A program made the translations under genes and the position numbers. A stretch of DNA of 45,262 nucleotides from JAPUME01 sp964605715 (lineage in GTDB: Bacteria > Acidobacteriota > Terriglobia > UBA7540 > JAPUME01). Below the pieces are notes generated by a model that saw only the letters and a program-made list of their open reading frames with translations, was not told the DNA's origin and searched no databases. Position 1 is the stretch's first letter; each line of letters opens with the position of its first letter. Shown one piece after another: positions 1 to 8,121 of the stretch. The DNA is taken from positions 1 through 45,262 of the forward strand of contig CAZSDV010000011.1 in assembly GCA_964605715.1 (NCBI GenBank). The letters run 5' to 3'.

Positions 1-75
1 AAATCTTCTGAAATTGTTTCAACCAGCTGCATTAGATTGATATTGCTATAACATAAGCATTGAATATGAAAATAT

Positions 76-759
76 TCATGACAAGGTGCAACACATGCAA
101 TTAAACTCAATCGTGAAGAAAAAAACATTCATGACAACGTTACCGTGCAATTGGAGTCCAATGGGGCCCTTGCTGTTAAAAGAACGCGTGGGTTCGGTTT
201 CAGTAAAATCCAAAACTTTCTTTTCATTTAGGGTAACTTCGATACGGTCCCTCGTAACCCTGATCGCAATATCGTTCCAGTCTCCATTGCGGACAACCTT
301 TTCGGGCTCCTGAAAACTTGCTATATAAGTCCCCTTCCCTTTTCCACTTCCGCCGTAATATACGCAACCTGTCATGTCAACCTTTAGGCTCCCAGATATC
401 CCGAACTGCACCTGGTAGTCCGTACTCCCCATAAAAACTCCACTATCCGATCGATCCCCTTCCATCTTGTAAGAAAGAGAAATCTCATAGTACTCAAAAT
501 CCTTCGTGGTCCAGAGGTAACTCTCCTCTCCAGTTCCACGGGCAGTAACGATACCATTTTCAACAGACCAAACATCTGCCCCGTCAATCCTCCAACCATT
601 TAAATCCTTACCGTTAAATAGTTTGTCAGCGTCTCCAGCAACAGGGATTGCCCTAGCCGTACCACTAAAAACGTTGTTAAATGTGAGGGCTACCATACCC
701 ATTAAGAAGACGAAAAACGGTATCTTTACCCAAACATACAACCATGACTTTATCCACAT
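76..759 (-). CDS. Secreted DUF1080 (3-keto-disaccharide hydrolase-like) protein
   Basis: 227 residues. The N-terminus has a hydrophobic segment (about residues 9-35) ending in TARA, a plausible signal peptidase I site, so the protein is probably exported. The mature part begins with LFNGKDLNGW and continues through WSVENGIVTARG to GPIGLQLHG near the end. These are hallmarks of the DUF1080 family, a concanavalin-like beta-sandwich fold whose characterised members act on 3-keto-glycosides. The start is ATG with an AGGAAAGGA ribosome-binding site about 9 bases upstream. The last twenty residues (FFFTIEF then NCMCCTLS) diverge from the usual family ending, but the reading frame is continuous and I see no clear frameshift. 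It is divergent from kdgK, so a role in sugar acquisition feeding 2-keto-3-deoxygluconate metabolism is possible but inferred. Confidence 0.8.
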   Translation of the reverse strand: MWIKSWLYVWVKIPFFVFLMGMVALTFNNVFSGTARAIPVAGDADKLFNGKDLNGWRIDGADVWSVENGIVTARGTGEESYLWTTKDFEYYEISLSYKMEGDRSDSGVFMGSTDYQVQFGISGSLKVDMTGCVYYGGSGKGKGTYIASFQEPEKVVRNGDWNDIAIRVTRDRIEVTLNEKKVLDFTETEPTRSFNSKGPIGLQLHGNVVMNVFFFTIEFNCMCCTLS

Positions 760-1027
760 TGCCTCAAGTCCTTTCCTCTTCTCTAGTTAATTCCCTGAAG
801 TCCAATTCTCCCTCTGAAGTCCTAAAAAATACCCCTAGGTTGCCATCACAGCCCTAAGTGTTTACTAGGGGGCACCTTGATAGGCATATAGGAACTGGAA
901 TCTATATGGACTTCCATTATATATTACATGCAGAATAAGCCTGCAGGGTAGTTCTTTAGCAATTACCTTACGGAGCCTCTCACAAGCTTAAATAATTAGT
1001 CATCTACGAACTCGGGAGGGACCCAAA

Positions 1028-2056
1028 ATGCCTGATGTCATTACCTTTGGCGAGGCCATGATCAGGCTATCGCCACCGAATTTTCTGCGACTTGAGCAAG
1101 CCACAAGCTTGGATCTCCAAGTGGGTGGTGGAGAGCTAAATGTAGCTGCCGGAGTAGCTCGACTTGGCCTCAAGAGTAGCTGGGTCTCAAGACTCCCTGA
1201 AAACCCTCTGGGATGTGTACTTGAAAATCGTGCACGGCAAGCGGGCGTAGATACGTCACATATAATCTGGTCTAAAGGTAGTCGCATGGGACTTTATTTC
1301 GTTGAGTTCGGTGCAGCACCCCGCCCAAGCTCGGTTCTCTATGACCGGGCTGACTCAGCCATCAGCCAAATTAAACCTGGTGAGGTAGACTGGGCAACAG
1401 TTTTCAAGGGTGCACGTTGGCTGCATGTGAGTGGCATTACCCCCGCCCTAAGTAGCTCAGCTGCTGCAACTACTATGGAAGCACTCCAGTCGGCCAAGAA
1501 AGCCGGACTCACCGTAAGTTACGACCTAAATTACCGTGGAAAATTGTGGACCCCGAAAGAGGCTCAGGCTTGCCAGGAACCACTTATGTCATTAGTAGAT
1601 GTTCTGATTACGACCGAAGAGGATACAGGTGTTGTTTTTGGTGTCCGAGCTACAGGAAAAAGCAAAGATAATGAATTTACCAATGTTAGTGCAGGTCCTT
1701 ATAAAGAAGTCGCCCAAAAACTTCAAGAAAAATTTAATTTTAAGGCTGTCGTAATCACCCTGAGGGAAAATCCTTTAGTCTGGCGAAATTCATGGACGGC
1801 CATTGCTTATGCTGAGGGCGTATTTTACGAGGATGTGAAATACGAGGTAGAAGTTGTGGATCGCATTGGTGGAGGCGACGCTTTCAGTGCGGGGTTTATC
1901 TTCGGCTATCTTAAAGAAAACTCATACGAAATGGGGGTACGTTACGGAAACGCTTTTTCCGCTTTGAAACATTCAAATCCTGGTGATTTTTGCTGGGCAA
2001 CGGAGGAAGAAGTCAAAAAACTGATGAAAGGAGCAAACCTCCGAGTAGCGCGCTAA
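1028..2056 (+). CDS. kdgK: 2-keto-3-deoxygluconate kinase (PfkB family)
   Basis: 342 residues, the usual length for a PfkB sugar kinase. It phosphorylates 2-keto-3-deoxygluconate to KDPG with ATP in the cytoplasm. Seen in sequence: an N-terminal ITFGEAMIRLSP strand, the glycine-rich substrate region VGGGELNVAAG (residues 32-42), the LYDRADSA segment typical of KDG kinases rather than ribokinases, and the C-terminal ATP and anion-hole motif DRIGGGDAFSAGF with catalytic Asp284. The ATG start has a GGGAGGG ribosome-binding site a few bases upstream. The next gene downstream is KDPG aldolase, which uses its product, so the two form a lower Entner-Doudoroff module. Fructokinase is the main alternative, made less likely by the aldolase neighbour. 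Confidence 0.88.
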   Translation: MPDVITFGEAMIRLSPPNFLRLEQATSLDLQVGGGELNVAAGVARLGLKSSWVSRLPENPLGCVLENRARQAGVDTSHIIWSKGSRMGLYFVEFGAAPRPSSVLYDRADSAISQIKPGEVDWATVFKGARWLHVSGITPALSSSAAATTMEALQSAKKAGLTVSYDLNYRGKLWTPKEAQACQEPLMSLVDVLITTEEDTGVVFGVRATGKSKDNEFTNVSAGPYKEVAQKLQEKFNFKAVVITLRENPLVWRNSWTAIAYAEGVFYEDVKYEVEVVDRIGGGDAFSAGFIFGYLKENSYEMGVRYGNAFSALKHSNPGDFCWATEEEVKKLMKGANLRVAR

Positions 2057-2142
2057 ACCAGCAAGGAGGTTCTTTGGCTTTTTAAGTCATATCGGAATAA
2101 AAACTTCTTTTTTGATTTTAAATTCTCACGATAAACTCACAG

Positions 2143-2150
2143 AAAGGAGA
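2143..2150 (+). promoter_or_regulatory. Ribosome-binding site that decides a CTG start for eda
   Basis: The sequence AAAGGAGA lies seven bases before the CTG at 2158. This is the only good Shine-Dalgarno in this gap. The first ATG/GTG/TTG-type start in the frame (GTG at 2251) lies about 100 bases downstream, inside conserved protein sequence. Confidence 0.65.
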
Positions 2151-2157
2151 GATTACA

Positions 2158-2808
2158 CTGCAAAAAAAAGACGAAGCAATTCACAATATTCTCGAAACTG
2201 GACTCATTCCTATTATTCGGGTTTTCTCCGCAGAAGATGCCTTCAAGGCGGTGGAAGCAATTAGGGAAGGAGGTATAAATATTGCCGAAATCACTATGAC
2301 AATCCCGGGAGCAATCCGAGTCATCGAAAAAGTTGCGGATCGCTATGGAGATAAATTGTTATTAGGTGCAGGTTCAGTTCTTGATGCTGAAACAGCCCGA
2401 GCGGTAACTCTCGCTGGAGCTGAATTCATCGTCAGCCCATCACTTGACCTGGGTATTATTGAAGTTGCAAATCGCTACTCAAAGGTTTGCGTTCCTGGCG
2501 CACTCACCCCAACTGAGGTAATTAGAGCCTGGCAGGCAGGGGTACCATTTGTGAAAATCTTTCCATGCGGCCTTGTTGGTGGACCAAAATACATCAAAGC
2601 GTTAAAGGGGCCCTTTCCTCAGGTAAACTTTATCCCTACGGGAGGAGTAAATTTAAAAACGACTCAAGAATTCCTTCGTGCTGGAGCTGCTGCTGTAGCG
2701 GTAGGATCAGAACTTGTGGACTTGAAAGCAATCAGAGAAGACCAACTTAATGTTATTACAGAAAACACTCGAAATTTCCTTCAGGCAGTCCGTGAAGGGA
2801 AGCCTTAA
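2158..2808 (+). CDS. eda: 2-dehydro-3-deoxy-phosphogluconate (KDPG) aldolase
   Basis: Splits KDPG into pyruvate and glyceraldehyde-3-phosphate, completing the pathway begun by the adjacent kinase. The frame holds the aldolase features: ETGLIPIIR at the N-terminus, the AEIT strand with Glu44, GAGSVLD, FIVSPSLD, PGALTPTE, and VKIFP with the Schiff-base lysine at residue 133, the same number as in E. coli Eda. That numbering holds only if translation starts at the CTG at 2158. Starting at the GTG at 2251 would remove the first strand and the conserved Arg of PIIR. A strong AAAGGAG sits seven bases before the CTG. The length from CTG is 216 residues, normal for the family. Function is firm; the start codon is inferred. 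Confidence 0.88.
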   Translation: MQKKDEAIHNILETGLIPIIRVFSAEDAFKAVEAIREGGINIAEITMTIPGAIRVIEKVADRYGDKLLLGAGSVLDAETARAVTLAGAEFIVSPSLDLGIIEVANRYSKVCVPGALTPTEVIRAWQAGVPFVKIFPCGLVGGPKYIKALKGPFPQVNFIPTGGVNLKTTQEFLRAGAAAVAVGSELVDLKAIREDQLNVITENTRNFLQAVREGKP

Positions 2809-2937
2809 AAATCTGTTGTAGTTTGTAGCCATTGCTCCTCTATGTTCACTCCAAAAAGAAAATCGAGACAAGAATAATTCTGTTCTAGTAAACTTACATA
2901 CTCTCTTGGGAGCCATCATTCCCCTGAAGGAGACAAT

Positions 2938-4731
2938 ATGACCAACCCAAGCGATACTGCTCACCAGTTTCTCGATAACTTTTCGAAAGCTTTGCAACAA
3001 CGCGACATTGATACCGTGATGGCATTATTTAACGACGATTGCTACTGGCGAGATCTGGTGAGCTTCACTTGGAATATCAAAACTCTGGAGTCAAAGTTAG
3101 AAGTCAGCCAAATGCTAGCTGCTCAGTTGGATGTAGTGGCCCCAACCAACTGGCGCCTTGATGAAAATCATCTGGTCATTGAAGCGGACGGGGTAATCGA
3201 GGCATGGTTCCATTTCGAAACTGCCACCGCCCGTGGTTATGGTCTTGTCCGGTTGCGAGAAGGTAAGGTTTGGACCTTATTGACAACGATGACTGAGCTT
3301 AAAGGATATGAGGAATCGGCCCGCAACAAGCGTCCACTAGGTGCGCTACACGGTGCGGGTAAACGGCGCTCTACCTGGAAAGAACTTCGCCAACAGGAAA
3401 CTGAAAGATTAGGCTATAGCGAACAACCTTACTGCGTGATTGTAGGGGGCGGACAGGGAGGCATCGGTCTCGGTGCGCGGATGCGTCAACTGGGCATTCC
3501 AACCATCATTGTCGAGAAAAATGAAAAGCCAGGTGATTCTTGGCGCAAACGCTACAAATCGCTTTGCCTGCATGACCCCGTCTGGTATGACCATTTGCCA
3601 TACATCAAGTTCCCGGAAAATTGGCCAGTGTTCTCACCCAAGGATAAGATTGGTGACTGGCTGGAAATGTACACCAGAGTAATGGAGCTCAACTATTGGA
3701 CTAAAACAGTGTGCCAGTCAGCGCAGTTTGATACATCCACTGGTCGTTGGCGGGTAAAGGTAGTTCGTGATGGTAACCCACTTGTCCTTGAGCCAACTCA
3801 ACTGGTGTTGGCCACCGGCATGTCAGGCAAGGCAAACATCCCTCAATTTCCCGGTCAGGACTGTTTCAGGGGTGAACAGCATCATTCTTCACAGCATCCT
3901 GGCCCGGATAATTATCAAGGCAAAAAAGTGGTTGTGATCGGCTCCAATAATTCGGCGCACGATATCTCCGCAGCTCTGCGGGAGGATGACATTGATGTGA
4001 CTATGGTGCAACGTTCACCTACCCTCATTGTGCGTTCAGATCCACTAATGGAAATTGCTCTTGGCGGACTGTACTCGGAGGAAGCCGTAGCCAATGGGAT
4101 GACCACTGAAAAAGCTGACCTGGTTCTTGCCTCGCAACCTTATAAAATCATGCACCAGTCTCAGATTCCACTCTATGATCAGATGCGAGAGCGCGACAAG
4201 GACTTTTACCAAAGGCTGGCGAAGGCTGGCTTCATGCTTGATTGGGGCGCTGATGGATCCGGATTGTTCATGATTTATTTGCGCCGTGGTTCAGGCTACT
4301 ACATCGATATTGGAGCGAGTGATCTGGTAGCCAATGGCGATATCAAACTGAAAATCGGACAGGTTCAGTACTTGACCGAAAACGCAGTGGTCCTTGCTGA
4401 TGGCACTGAAATACCAGCTGATGTGGTGGTCTATGCTACTGGGTATGGGTCAATGAACGGCTGGGCAGCCGACTTGATCTCCCAGGAGGTAGCGGACCGG
4501 GTAGGCAAGTGTTGGGGTCTCGGTTCGGACACCCCAAAAGATCCGGGACCGTGGGAAGGTGAACTCCGCAATATGTGGAAACCTACTCAGCAACCTAACT
4601 TGTGGTTTCATGGCGGTAACCTACACCAGTCACGCCACTATAGTCAGTTTCTTTCGTTGCAACTAAAGGCCCGAATGGAAGGTATTGACGGGCCGGTTTA
4701 TGGCCTGCAAAGCGTTCATCACAAAAGCTAA
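2938..4731 (+). CDS. Flavin-containing monooxygenase with N-terminal SnoaL-like domain
   Basis: 597 residues. Residues 1-130 look like a SnoaL/NTF2-type cone domain (start AHQFLDNFSKALQQRD, a central W-containing strand, end VWTLLTTMTEL). The remainder is a two-dinucleotide-domain flavoprotein. The FAD-binding site is VIVGGGQGGIGLGAR (Gly170-Gly175), the NADPH site is VVVIGSNNSAHD (334-341), and VVYATGYG (residues 496-503) matches the ATGY motif of class B flavin monooxygenases. Such enzymes use NADPH and O2 for N-, S- or Baeyer-Villiger oxidations, and the substrate cannot be told. The ATG start is preceded by AAGGAG. It stands alone on the plus strand, convergent with the next gene. The fused domain may help shape the active site, but that is inference. 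Confidence 0.85.
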   Translation: MTNPSDTAHQFLDNFSKALQQRDIDTVMALFNDDCYWRDLVSFTWNIKTLESKLEVSQMLAAQLDVVAPTNWRLDENHLVIEADGVIEAWFHFETATARGYGLVRLREGKVWTLLTTMTELKGYEESARNKRPLGALHGAGKRRSTWKELRQQETERLGYSEQPYCVIVGGGQGGIGLGARMRQLGIPTIIVEKNEKPGDSWRKRYKSLCLHDPVWYDHLPYIKFPENWPVFSPKDKIGDWLEMYTRVMELNYWTKTVCQSAQFDTSTGRWRVKVVRDGNPLVLEPTQLVLATGMSGKANIPQFPGQDCFRGEQHHSSQHPGPDNYQGKKVVVIGSNNSAHDISAALREDDIDVTMVQRSPTLIVRSDPLMEIALGGLYSEEAVANGMTTEKADLVLASQPYKIMHQSQIPLYDQMRERDKDFYQRLAKAGFMLDWGADGSGLFMIYLRRGSGYYIDIGASDLVANGDIKLKIGQVQYLTENAVVLADGTEIPADVVVYATGYGSMNGWAADLISQEVADRVGKCWGLGSDTPKDPGPWEGELRNMWKPTQQPNLWFHGGNLHQSRHYSQFLSLQLKARMEGIDGPVYGLQSVHHKS

Positions 4732-5112
4732 TTTCGAAAACCTCAATACGGTTTGCAATTAGATTGTATTGTTTACTGGCTCCTGGTACTACCGAGCACC
4801 AGCAATGGCTAATTGAGGTACGCACTGGATTCCTCGTATGGTGCCTTCTTGCTGATCAGTTCCAGCTGAATTCGACCAGTCGCGTTAACCATGCACACTC
4901 CCCGTTTTATGGTTTTATTGCGGTGCTTTCCCAGCCGAAGCTAATACTCGCTGCCTGCTGCCACAGCACGATCGTTCCGTCAAGATGTCTTTTCAAAACT
5001 ATTGGAGAATCCTCACAAGGGAAGGGTGCAGCCAGACATAACTACCTTTCGTAATTCTTCAAAAAAATAAATTCAATCTTCGCCAACCATACATCGACAA
5101 ACCATACTGACA
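4732..5112. other. Intergenic stretch, no supported gene
   Basis: 381 bases between two convergent genes. A 96-codon plus-strand reading frame here has no recognisable motifs and an unlikely composition. On the minus strand, 4907-5041 is open without a start codon and reads IVLKRHLDGTIVLW near its middle, faintly like the C-terminal strand of some transposases. This may be a decayed remnant, but the resemblance is weak. No terminator-like hairpin with a T run was seen. Confidence 0.5.
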
Positions 5113-5898
5113 TTAAAAACTGAACAGGTGGGGTTCGGCGTGAACAAGCTCCAGATAACTAGTGTTCGGAGCACAAAGGCTCAGACTTGCCCGAAACTGC
5201 TTCGGGTCGATCGAGTTGTCGGCAAACATATCATAATGGCAAGGAATCGCAATATTGGGACGGATTAACTTTGCTAACCCTGCTGCTTCCCAATGGGAAA
5301 GATTGTTGAAGTTACCATTAATGCAAGTGATAAGCACTTGTGGTGAAAAACTTGCAACTGAAGCTAGCAGCTCACTATAGTCAGTATCACCTGTCATATA
5401 GATTCGAAATTTTTCACTGAAAGTAAGTAGGTATCCCATGTGATTTAAATCAGTTTCATCTGTTGGCAAGGCGAAGGTACCGCGAAGCTTAACATCCTTA
5501 AATTCAATTTCTTGTTGGGGCCACAACTGATGAATCCGTGAGTCCTCTATCCCTAATTTGCCGTAGATGCCGCAAGTGTAAGAAGGACCAACAAATTGCA
5601 TTGTGTCCTTGTTACGTAAATTACTAATAGTATCTGGATCAGCATGATCGACGTGACTATGCGTACAAGCATAGATATCAGTTACAAGATCGCATGGTTG
5701 AATAAAAATAGGAACTTGGCGTTGCATATTAATTGGCAAATCTTGGCACACACGGGTGGCGGAATCGGACAGATAGAGATCGATACTGACCAGAGTTCCT
5801 TCGGCAGTTTTGAAAATAAACCCATTTTGACCTAGCCACCAGGCAGCAACCGACCCTCTTGAAACCTTATAGTTTTGGATAGTTTCAGTTAATGTCAT
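5113..5898 (-). CDS. UlaG-like metallo-beta-lactamase-fold hydrolase
   Basis: 261 residues from the ATG at 5898. The frame extends 27 codons further, but that part (rich in Y, W and C) is unlike the family, so I prefer the inner start. No good Shine-Dalgarno precedes either start. Zinc-binding motifs are visible: THSHVDHAD (the HxHxDH motif), GDTDYSE (metal-bridging Asp) and PCHYDMFADN (final His). Together with WLGQNGFIFK and FVGPSYTCGIYGKLGI these match L-ascorbate-6-phosphate lactonase UlaG and its relatives, which open lactones of phosphorylated sugars in the cytoplasm. Many family members are uncharacterised, so a general lactonase or MBL-fold hydrolase call is safest. Nearby sugar-acid genes (kdgK, eda) fit such a role. 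Confidence 0.8.
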   Translation of the reverse strand: MTLTETIQNYKVSRGSVAAWWLGQNGFIFKTAEGTLVSIDLYLSDSATRVCQDLPINMQRQVPIFIQPCDLVTDIYACTHSHVDHADPDTISNLRNKDTMQFVGPSYTCGIYGKLGIEDSRIHQLWPQQEIEFKDVKLRGTFALPTDETDLNHMGYLLTFSEKFRIYMTGDTDYSELLASVASFSPQVLITCINGNFNNLSHWEAAGLAKLIRPNIAIPCHYDMFADNSIDPKQFRASLSLCAPNTSYLELVHAEPHLFSF

Positions 5899-6078
5899 GG
5901 TGTAATACCAGTAACAATAATAAAGACAATTCCAGACTGCCCATAAACCCTGATTGTACCACTGAATGCTAAACCGCATTGATATTGGACTAAATTCATT
6001 CTAAACACCTATTTAAATGAACTTAATCACGTTAAGGACGTTGATCGGTTAAGTTGGCTGATTTAAAATCAATGTAGG

Positions 6079-6417
6079 ATGGCAGATCATTTTTCAGCCG
6101 GAATTGTGCTCTTTAACGCAAAACTTTTCTTTGAGGCACACGAAGAATGGGAAATCCTATGGCTCAAAAGTGAGGGCAAAGAAAAATTATTTTTGCAAGG
6201 ATTGATCCAGTTGGCAGCAGCATTTCACCATTTTCAAAGTAATAATTCTAAAGGGGCACAATCACTACTGGAAGAAGGAGAAATTAAAATTAAAAATTTC
6301 GGAGAGAGTCATCACGGACTCAACCTGAAAGCTCTTCACGCTACAATCACAGCATGGAAAAGATTTTTTCAAAATACAACTCAGGGAGCAGAATCTCCGT
6401 CATTTCCTCAACTATAA
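6079..6417 (+). CDS. DUF309 family protein
   Basis: 112 residues, probably cytoplasmic and all-helical. The family signature is clear: LFNAKLFFEAHEEWEILW near the N-terminus, followed by LFLQGLIQLAAAFHH. The paired H and E residues of the EAHE segment and the QGLIQ segment are the conserved face of DUF309 proteins. Their biochemical function is unknown. The ATG is preceded by only a weak GTAGG. The gene stands alone between an upstream divergent gene and a downstream convergent gene (cupredoxin), so context gives no functional hint. Confidence 0.8.
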   Translation: MADHFSAGIVLFNAKLFFEAHEEWEILWLKSEGKEKLFLQGLIQLAAAFHHFQSNNSKGAQSLLEEGEIKIKNFGESHHGLNLKALHATITAWKRFFQNTTQGAESPSFPQL

Positions 6418-6442
6418 AATCACTTCATTTTACAGATAAAAT

Positions 6443-6853
6443 TTAATGTTCGACAATCAACTTTCCTTTCATTCTCCCATGCTTCCATCCGCAACGAACT
6501 GAGCACTTAAAAATAAAAGTCCCAACCTTGTCCGGGATAAATTCAACTGTAGATTTCACCCCTTTGGCTAAGCGTTGATTGATATCAAAATCCTTGATTT
6601 TAATCCCGTGTTCACGATCTATAGCGGTAATTTCTAATCGAACTGGGTGCCCTTTTTTAACTTTAATCAAATTTGGAATGAACTTGTATTTCCGTGCAAA
6701 GATTTTAATTTCAATAGTGGGAAAATCAGAATTCGAATTTTCTTGCACGCCAGTTGCAGGAAAAGCTAATGGAAAAATAAGCATGAATGAAACCATCCAA
6801 GATCTTTGAATTCCCAATTTTATAAAAGCTAGTATATTTTTTCTATGTTCCAT
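6443..6853 (-). CDS. Exported cupredoxin with a CuA-type copper motif
   Basis: 136 residues from the ATG at 6853. An AAGGAGGT ribosome-binding site lies about 13 bases upstream, inside a longer open frame that begins at 6883. A TTG at 6862 is an alternative start with closer spacing. Residues 19-33 form a hydrophobic export or anchor segment. The rest is a beta-sandwich domain with EHGIKI (His82) and CSVRCGWKHGRM (Cys117, Cys121, His125, Met128). That C-x3-C-x3-H-x2-M pattern is the binuclear CuA loop of cytochrome oxidase subunit II and nitrous oxide reductase. It therefore probably acts as an electron carrier or copper carrier outside the cytoplasmic membrane. It follows the type III polyketide synthase on the same strand with a gap of about 33 bases. 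No oxidase subunit is present in the window. Confidence 0.8.
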   Translation of the reverse strand: MEHRKNILAFIKLGIQRSWMVSFMLIFPLAFPATGVQENSNSDFPTIEIKIFARKYKFIPNLIKVKKGHPVRLEITAIDREHGIKIKDFDINQRLAKGVKSTVEFIPDKVGTFIFKCSVRCGWKHGRMKGKLIVEH

Positions 6854-6886
6854 AAAATCCAAAACCACCTCCTTCCATGACACATC

Positions 6887-7939
6887 TTAGATTTTCACTA
6901 ACAGAGATTCAGAGCAAAATCCTGGGCCTAGCGCTGAGACTACACCATAACTCCCTTTTGTCCCCTCATAATGTTGCAAGAACCGCTCCAGGACAAAGAG
7001 AACTGTCACTGAAGACATATTTCCGAAATCCCTGAGCACATCTCTAGAAATTTTAAAAACGTCACCAGATACCCCATAGGCCGTCTCGTAAGCATTTACA
7101 ACTTTTAACCCACCCGGATGGTACAAATAATGTTTTATTTGTTCTTTCGAAATCTCGTGGCGTCTAAGAAATCCATGGAGCTCGCCATCCGCATTGGCAT
7201 TGACGATATCTGGAATTCGCTTATCAAAAACCACCTGTAGGCCTCTAGAGCTAATGTTCCACCCCATCACGTCTAGCGAATCTGGATAGAATGTAGACTG
7301 TGTTCCAACAATATCTAATCCTTCTGCTTCAACCTGGTCGCCACTTAAAACTGCAGCGGCAGCACCGTCTCCAAAAAGTGCACAGGCAACAAAATTGCTC
7401 TTCGAGTAATCATCAGATATAAAAGTAAGTCCACAAAGCTCAACGCAAACCACCAGCACCCTCTCTTTTGGATGACCGAGTGCATAGTGGTAAGCGTGAG
7501 AAAGTCCTGCTACTCCACCCGCACATCCTAATCCCCAAACTGGCGTCCTACGAATATTATGTCTTAAATCCAAAATATTTATGAGCCGAGCATCAATCGA
7601 AGGCGTGGCTAATCCGGTAGTATTCACATAAATAAGATAGTCGATTTCGTCAGGTTTTATGTTGCAGTGGTTCAATACCCTGCGAGATGCTTTCGCTCCT
7701 AAGGCTGTGGCCGTCTCTATGAATATCTGATTTGTCTCTTCAGCGTCGTGATCAAGCCCGAACCATTCAATTGGTTTTGAAAAATAACGTTTATCAATTC
7801 CGGCATTATCAAAAATGGGCAGGAGTCGCTCAATCCGTGGAATGTTCTGGCCAAACAATCCTCGAGCAAAGTCTCGTGCTGACGCCTGATCTAGGCAATA
7901 AGGAGGCACTGCCGTTCTTACAGCATTTAATTTCGGCAT
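6887..7939 (-). CDS. Type III polyketide synthase (chalcone/stilbene synthase family)
   Basis: 350 residues. It condenses acyl-CoA starters with malonyl-CoA to make alkylpyrones, alkylresorcinols or related aromatics. All three catalytic residues are present: Cys139 in WGLGCAGG, His274 in YLYHPGG and Asn307 in DFGNMSS. The C-terminal ALGPGFCSE glycine loop is also typical. The frame could begin at a TTG at 7984. However, a good promoter (TTGAAC, 16 bases, TATATT) lies at 7997-7970, so the TTG falls inside the promoter and the ATG at 7939 is the likely start. It is probably co-transcribed with the CuA-type cupredoxin that follows, instead of the methyltransferase that often accompanies bacterial type III PKS genes. 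The product is unknown. Confidence 0.9.
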   Translation of the reverse strand: MPKLNAVRTAVPPYCLDQASARDFARGLFGQNIPRIERLLPIFDNAGIDKRYFSKPIEWFGLDHDAEETNQIFIETATALGAKASRRVLNHCNIKPDEIDYLIYVNTTGLATPSIDARLINILDLRHNIRRTPVWGLGCAGGVAGLSHAYHYALGHPKERVLVVCVELCGLTFISDDYSKSNFVACALFGDGAAAAVLSGDQVEAEGLDIVGTQSTFYPDSLDVMGWNISSRGLQVVFDKRIPDIVNANADGELHGFLRRHEISKEQIKHYLYHPGGLKVVNAYETAYGVSGDVFKISRDVLRDFGNMSSVTVLFVLERFLQHYEGTKGSYGVVSALGPGFCSESLLVKI

Positions 7940-7969
7940 CTTTGTTATACTGATACTAGGGTCACACCT

Positions 7970-7997
7970 AATATACTTGATCAAAAAAATCGTTCAA
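7970..7997 (-). promoter_or_regulatory. Predicted promoter of the type III PKS gene
   Basis: Read on the minus strand: -35 TTGAAC (7997-7992), 16-base spacer with a T7 tract, -10 TATATT (7975-7970). Transcription would start near 7963 and leave a 5' leader of about 24 bases before the ATG at 7939. Confidence 0.5.
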
Positions 7998-8121
7998 TTT
8001 ATTAAGCCATGCTTTACCAGTTTGCCACCAATCGCTGAGTATGGTAGGAAGAAAGATGCTCGAACCATCCCCACGCAATTCTGGGAGTAACAACCTATCT
8101 AAGATTTGGAGTAGAAATAAT

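Noticed and set aside
76..140. Possible frameshift at the end of the DUF1080 gene near a T/A homopolymer
   Set aside because: The family's last strand can still be read in the present frame (FFFTIEF), so no frameshift is needed.
4764..5054. Plus-strand 96-codon open frame between the monooxygenase and the lactonase
   Set aside because: No ribosome-binding site, no recognisable motif and an unlikely composition; left as intergenic.
6418..6460. ATTTTA-CAGA-TAAAAT palindrome between DUF309 and the cupredoxin gene as a bidirectional terminator
   Set aside because: No G or C in the stem; stability is doubtful.
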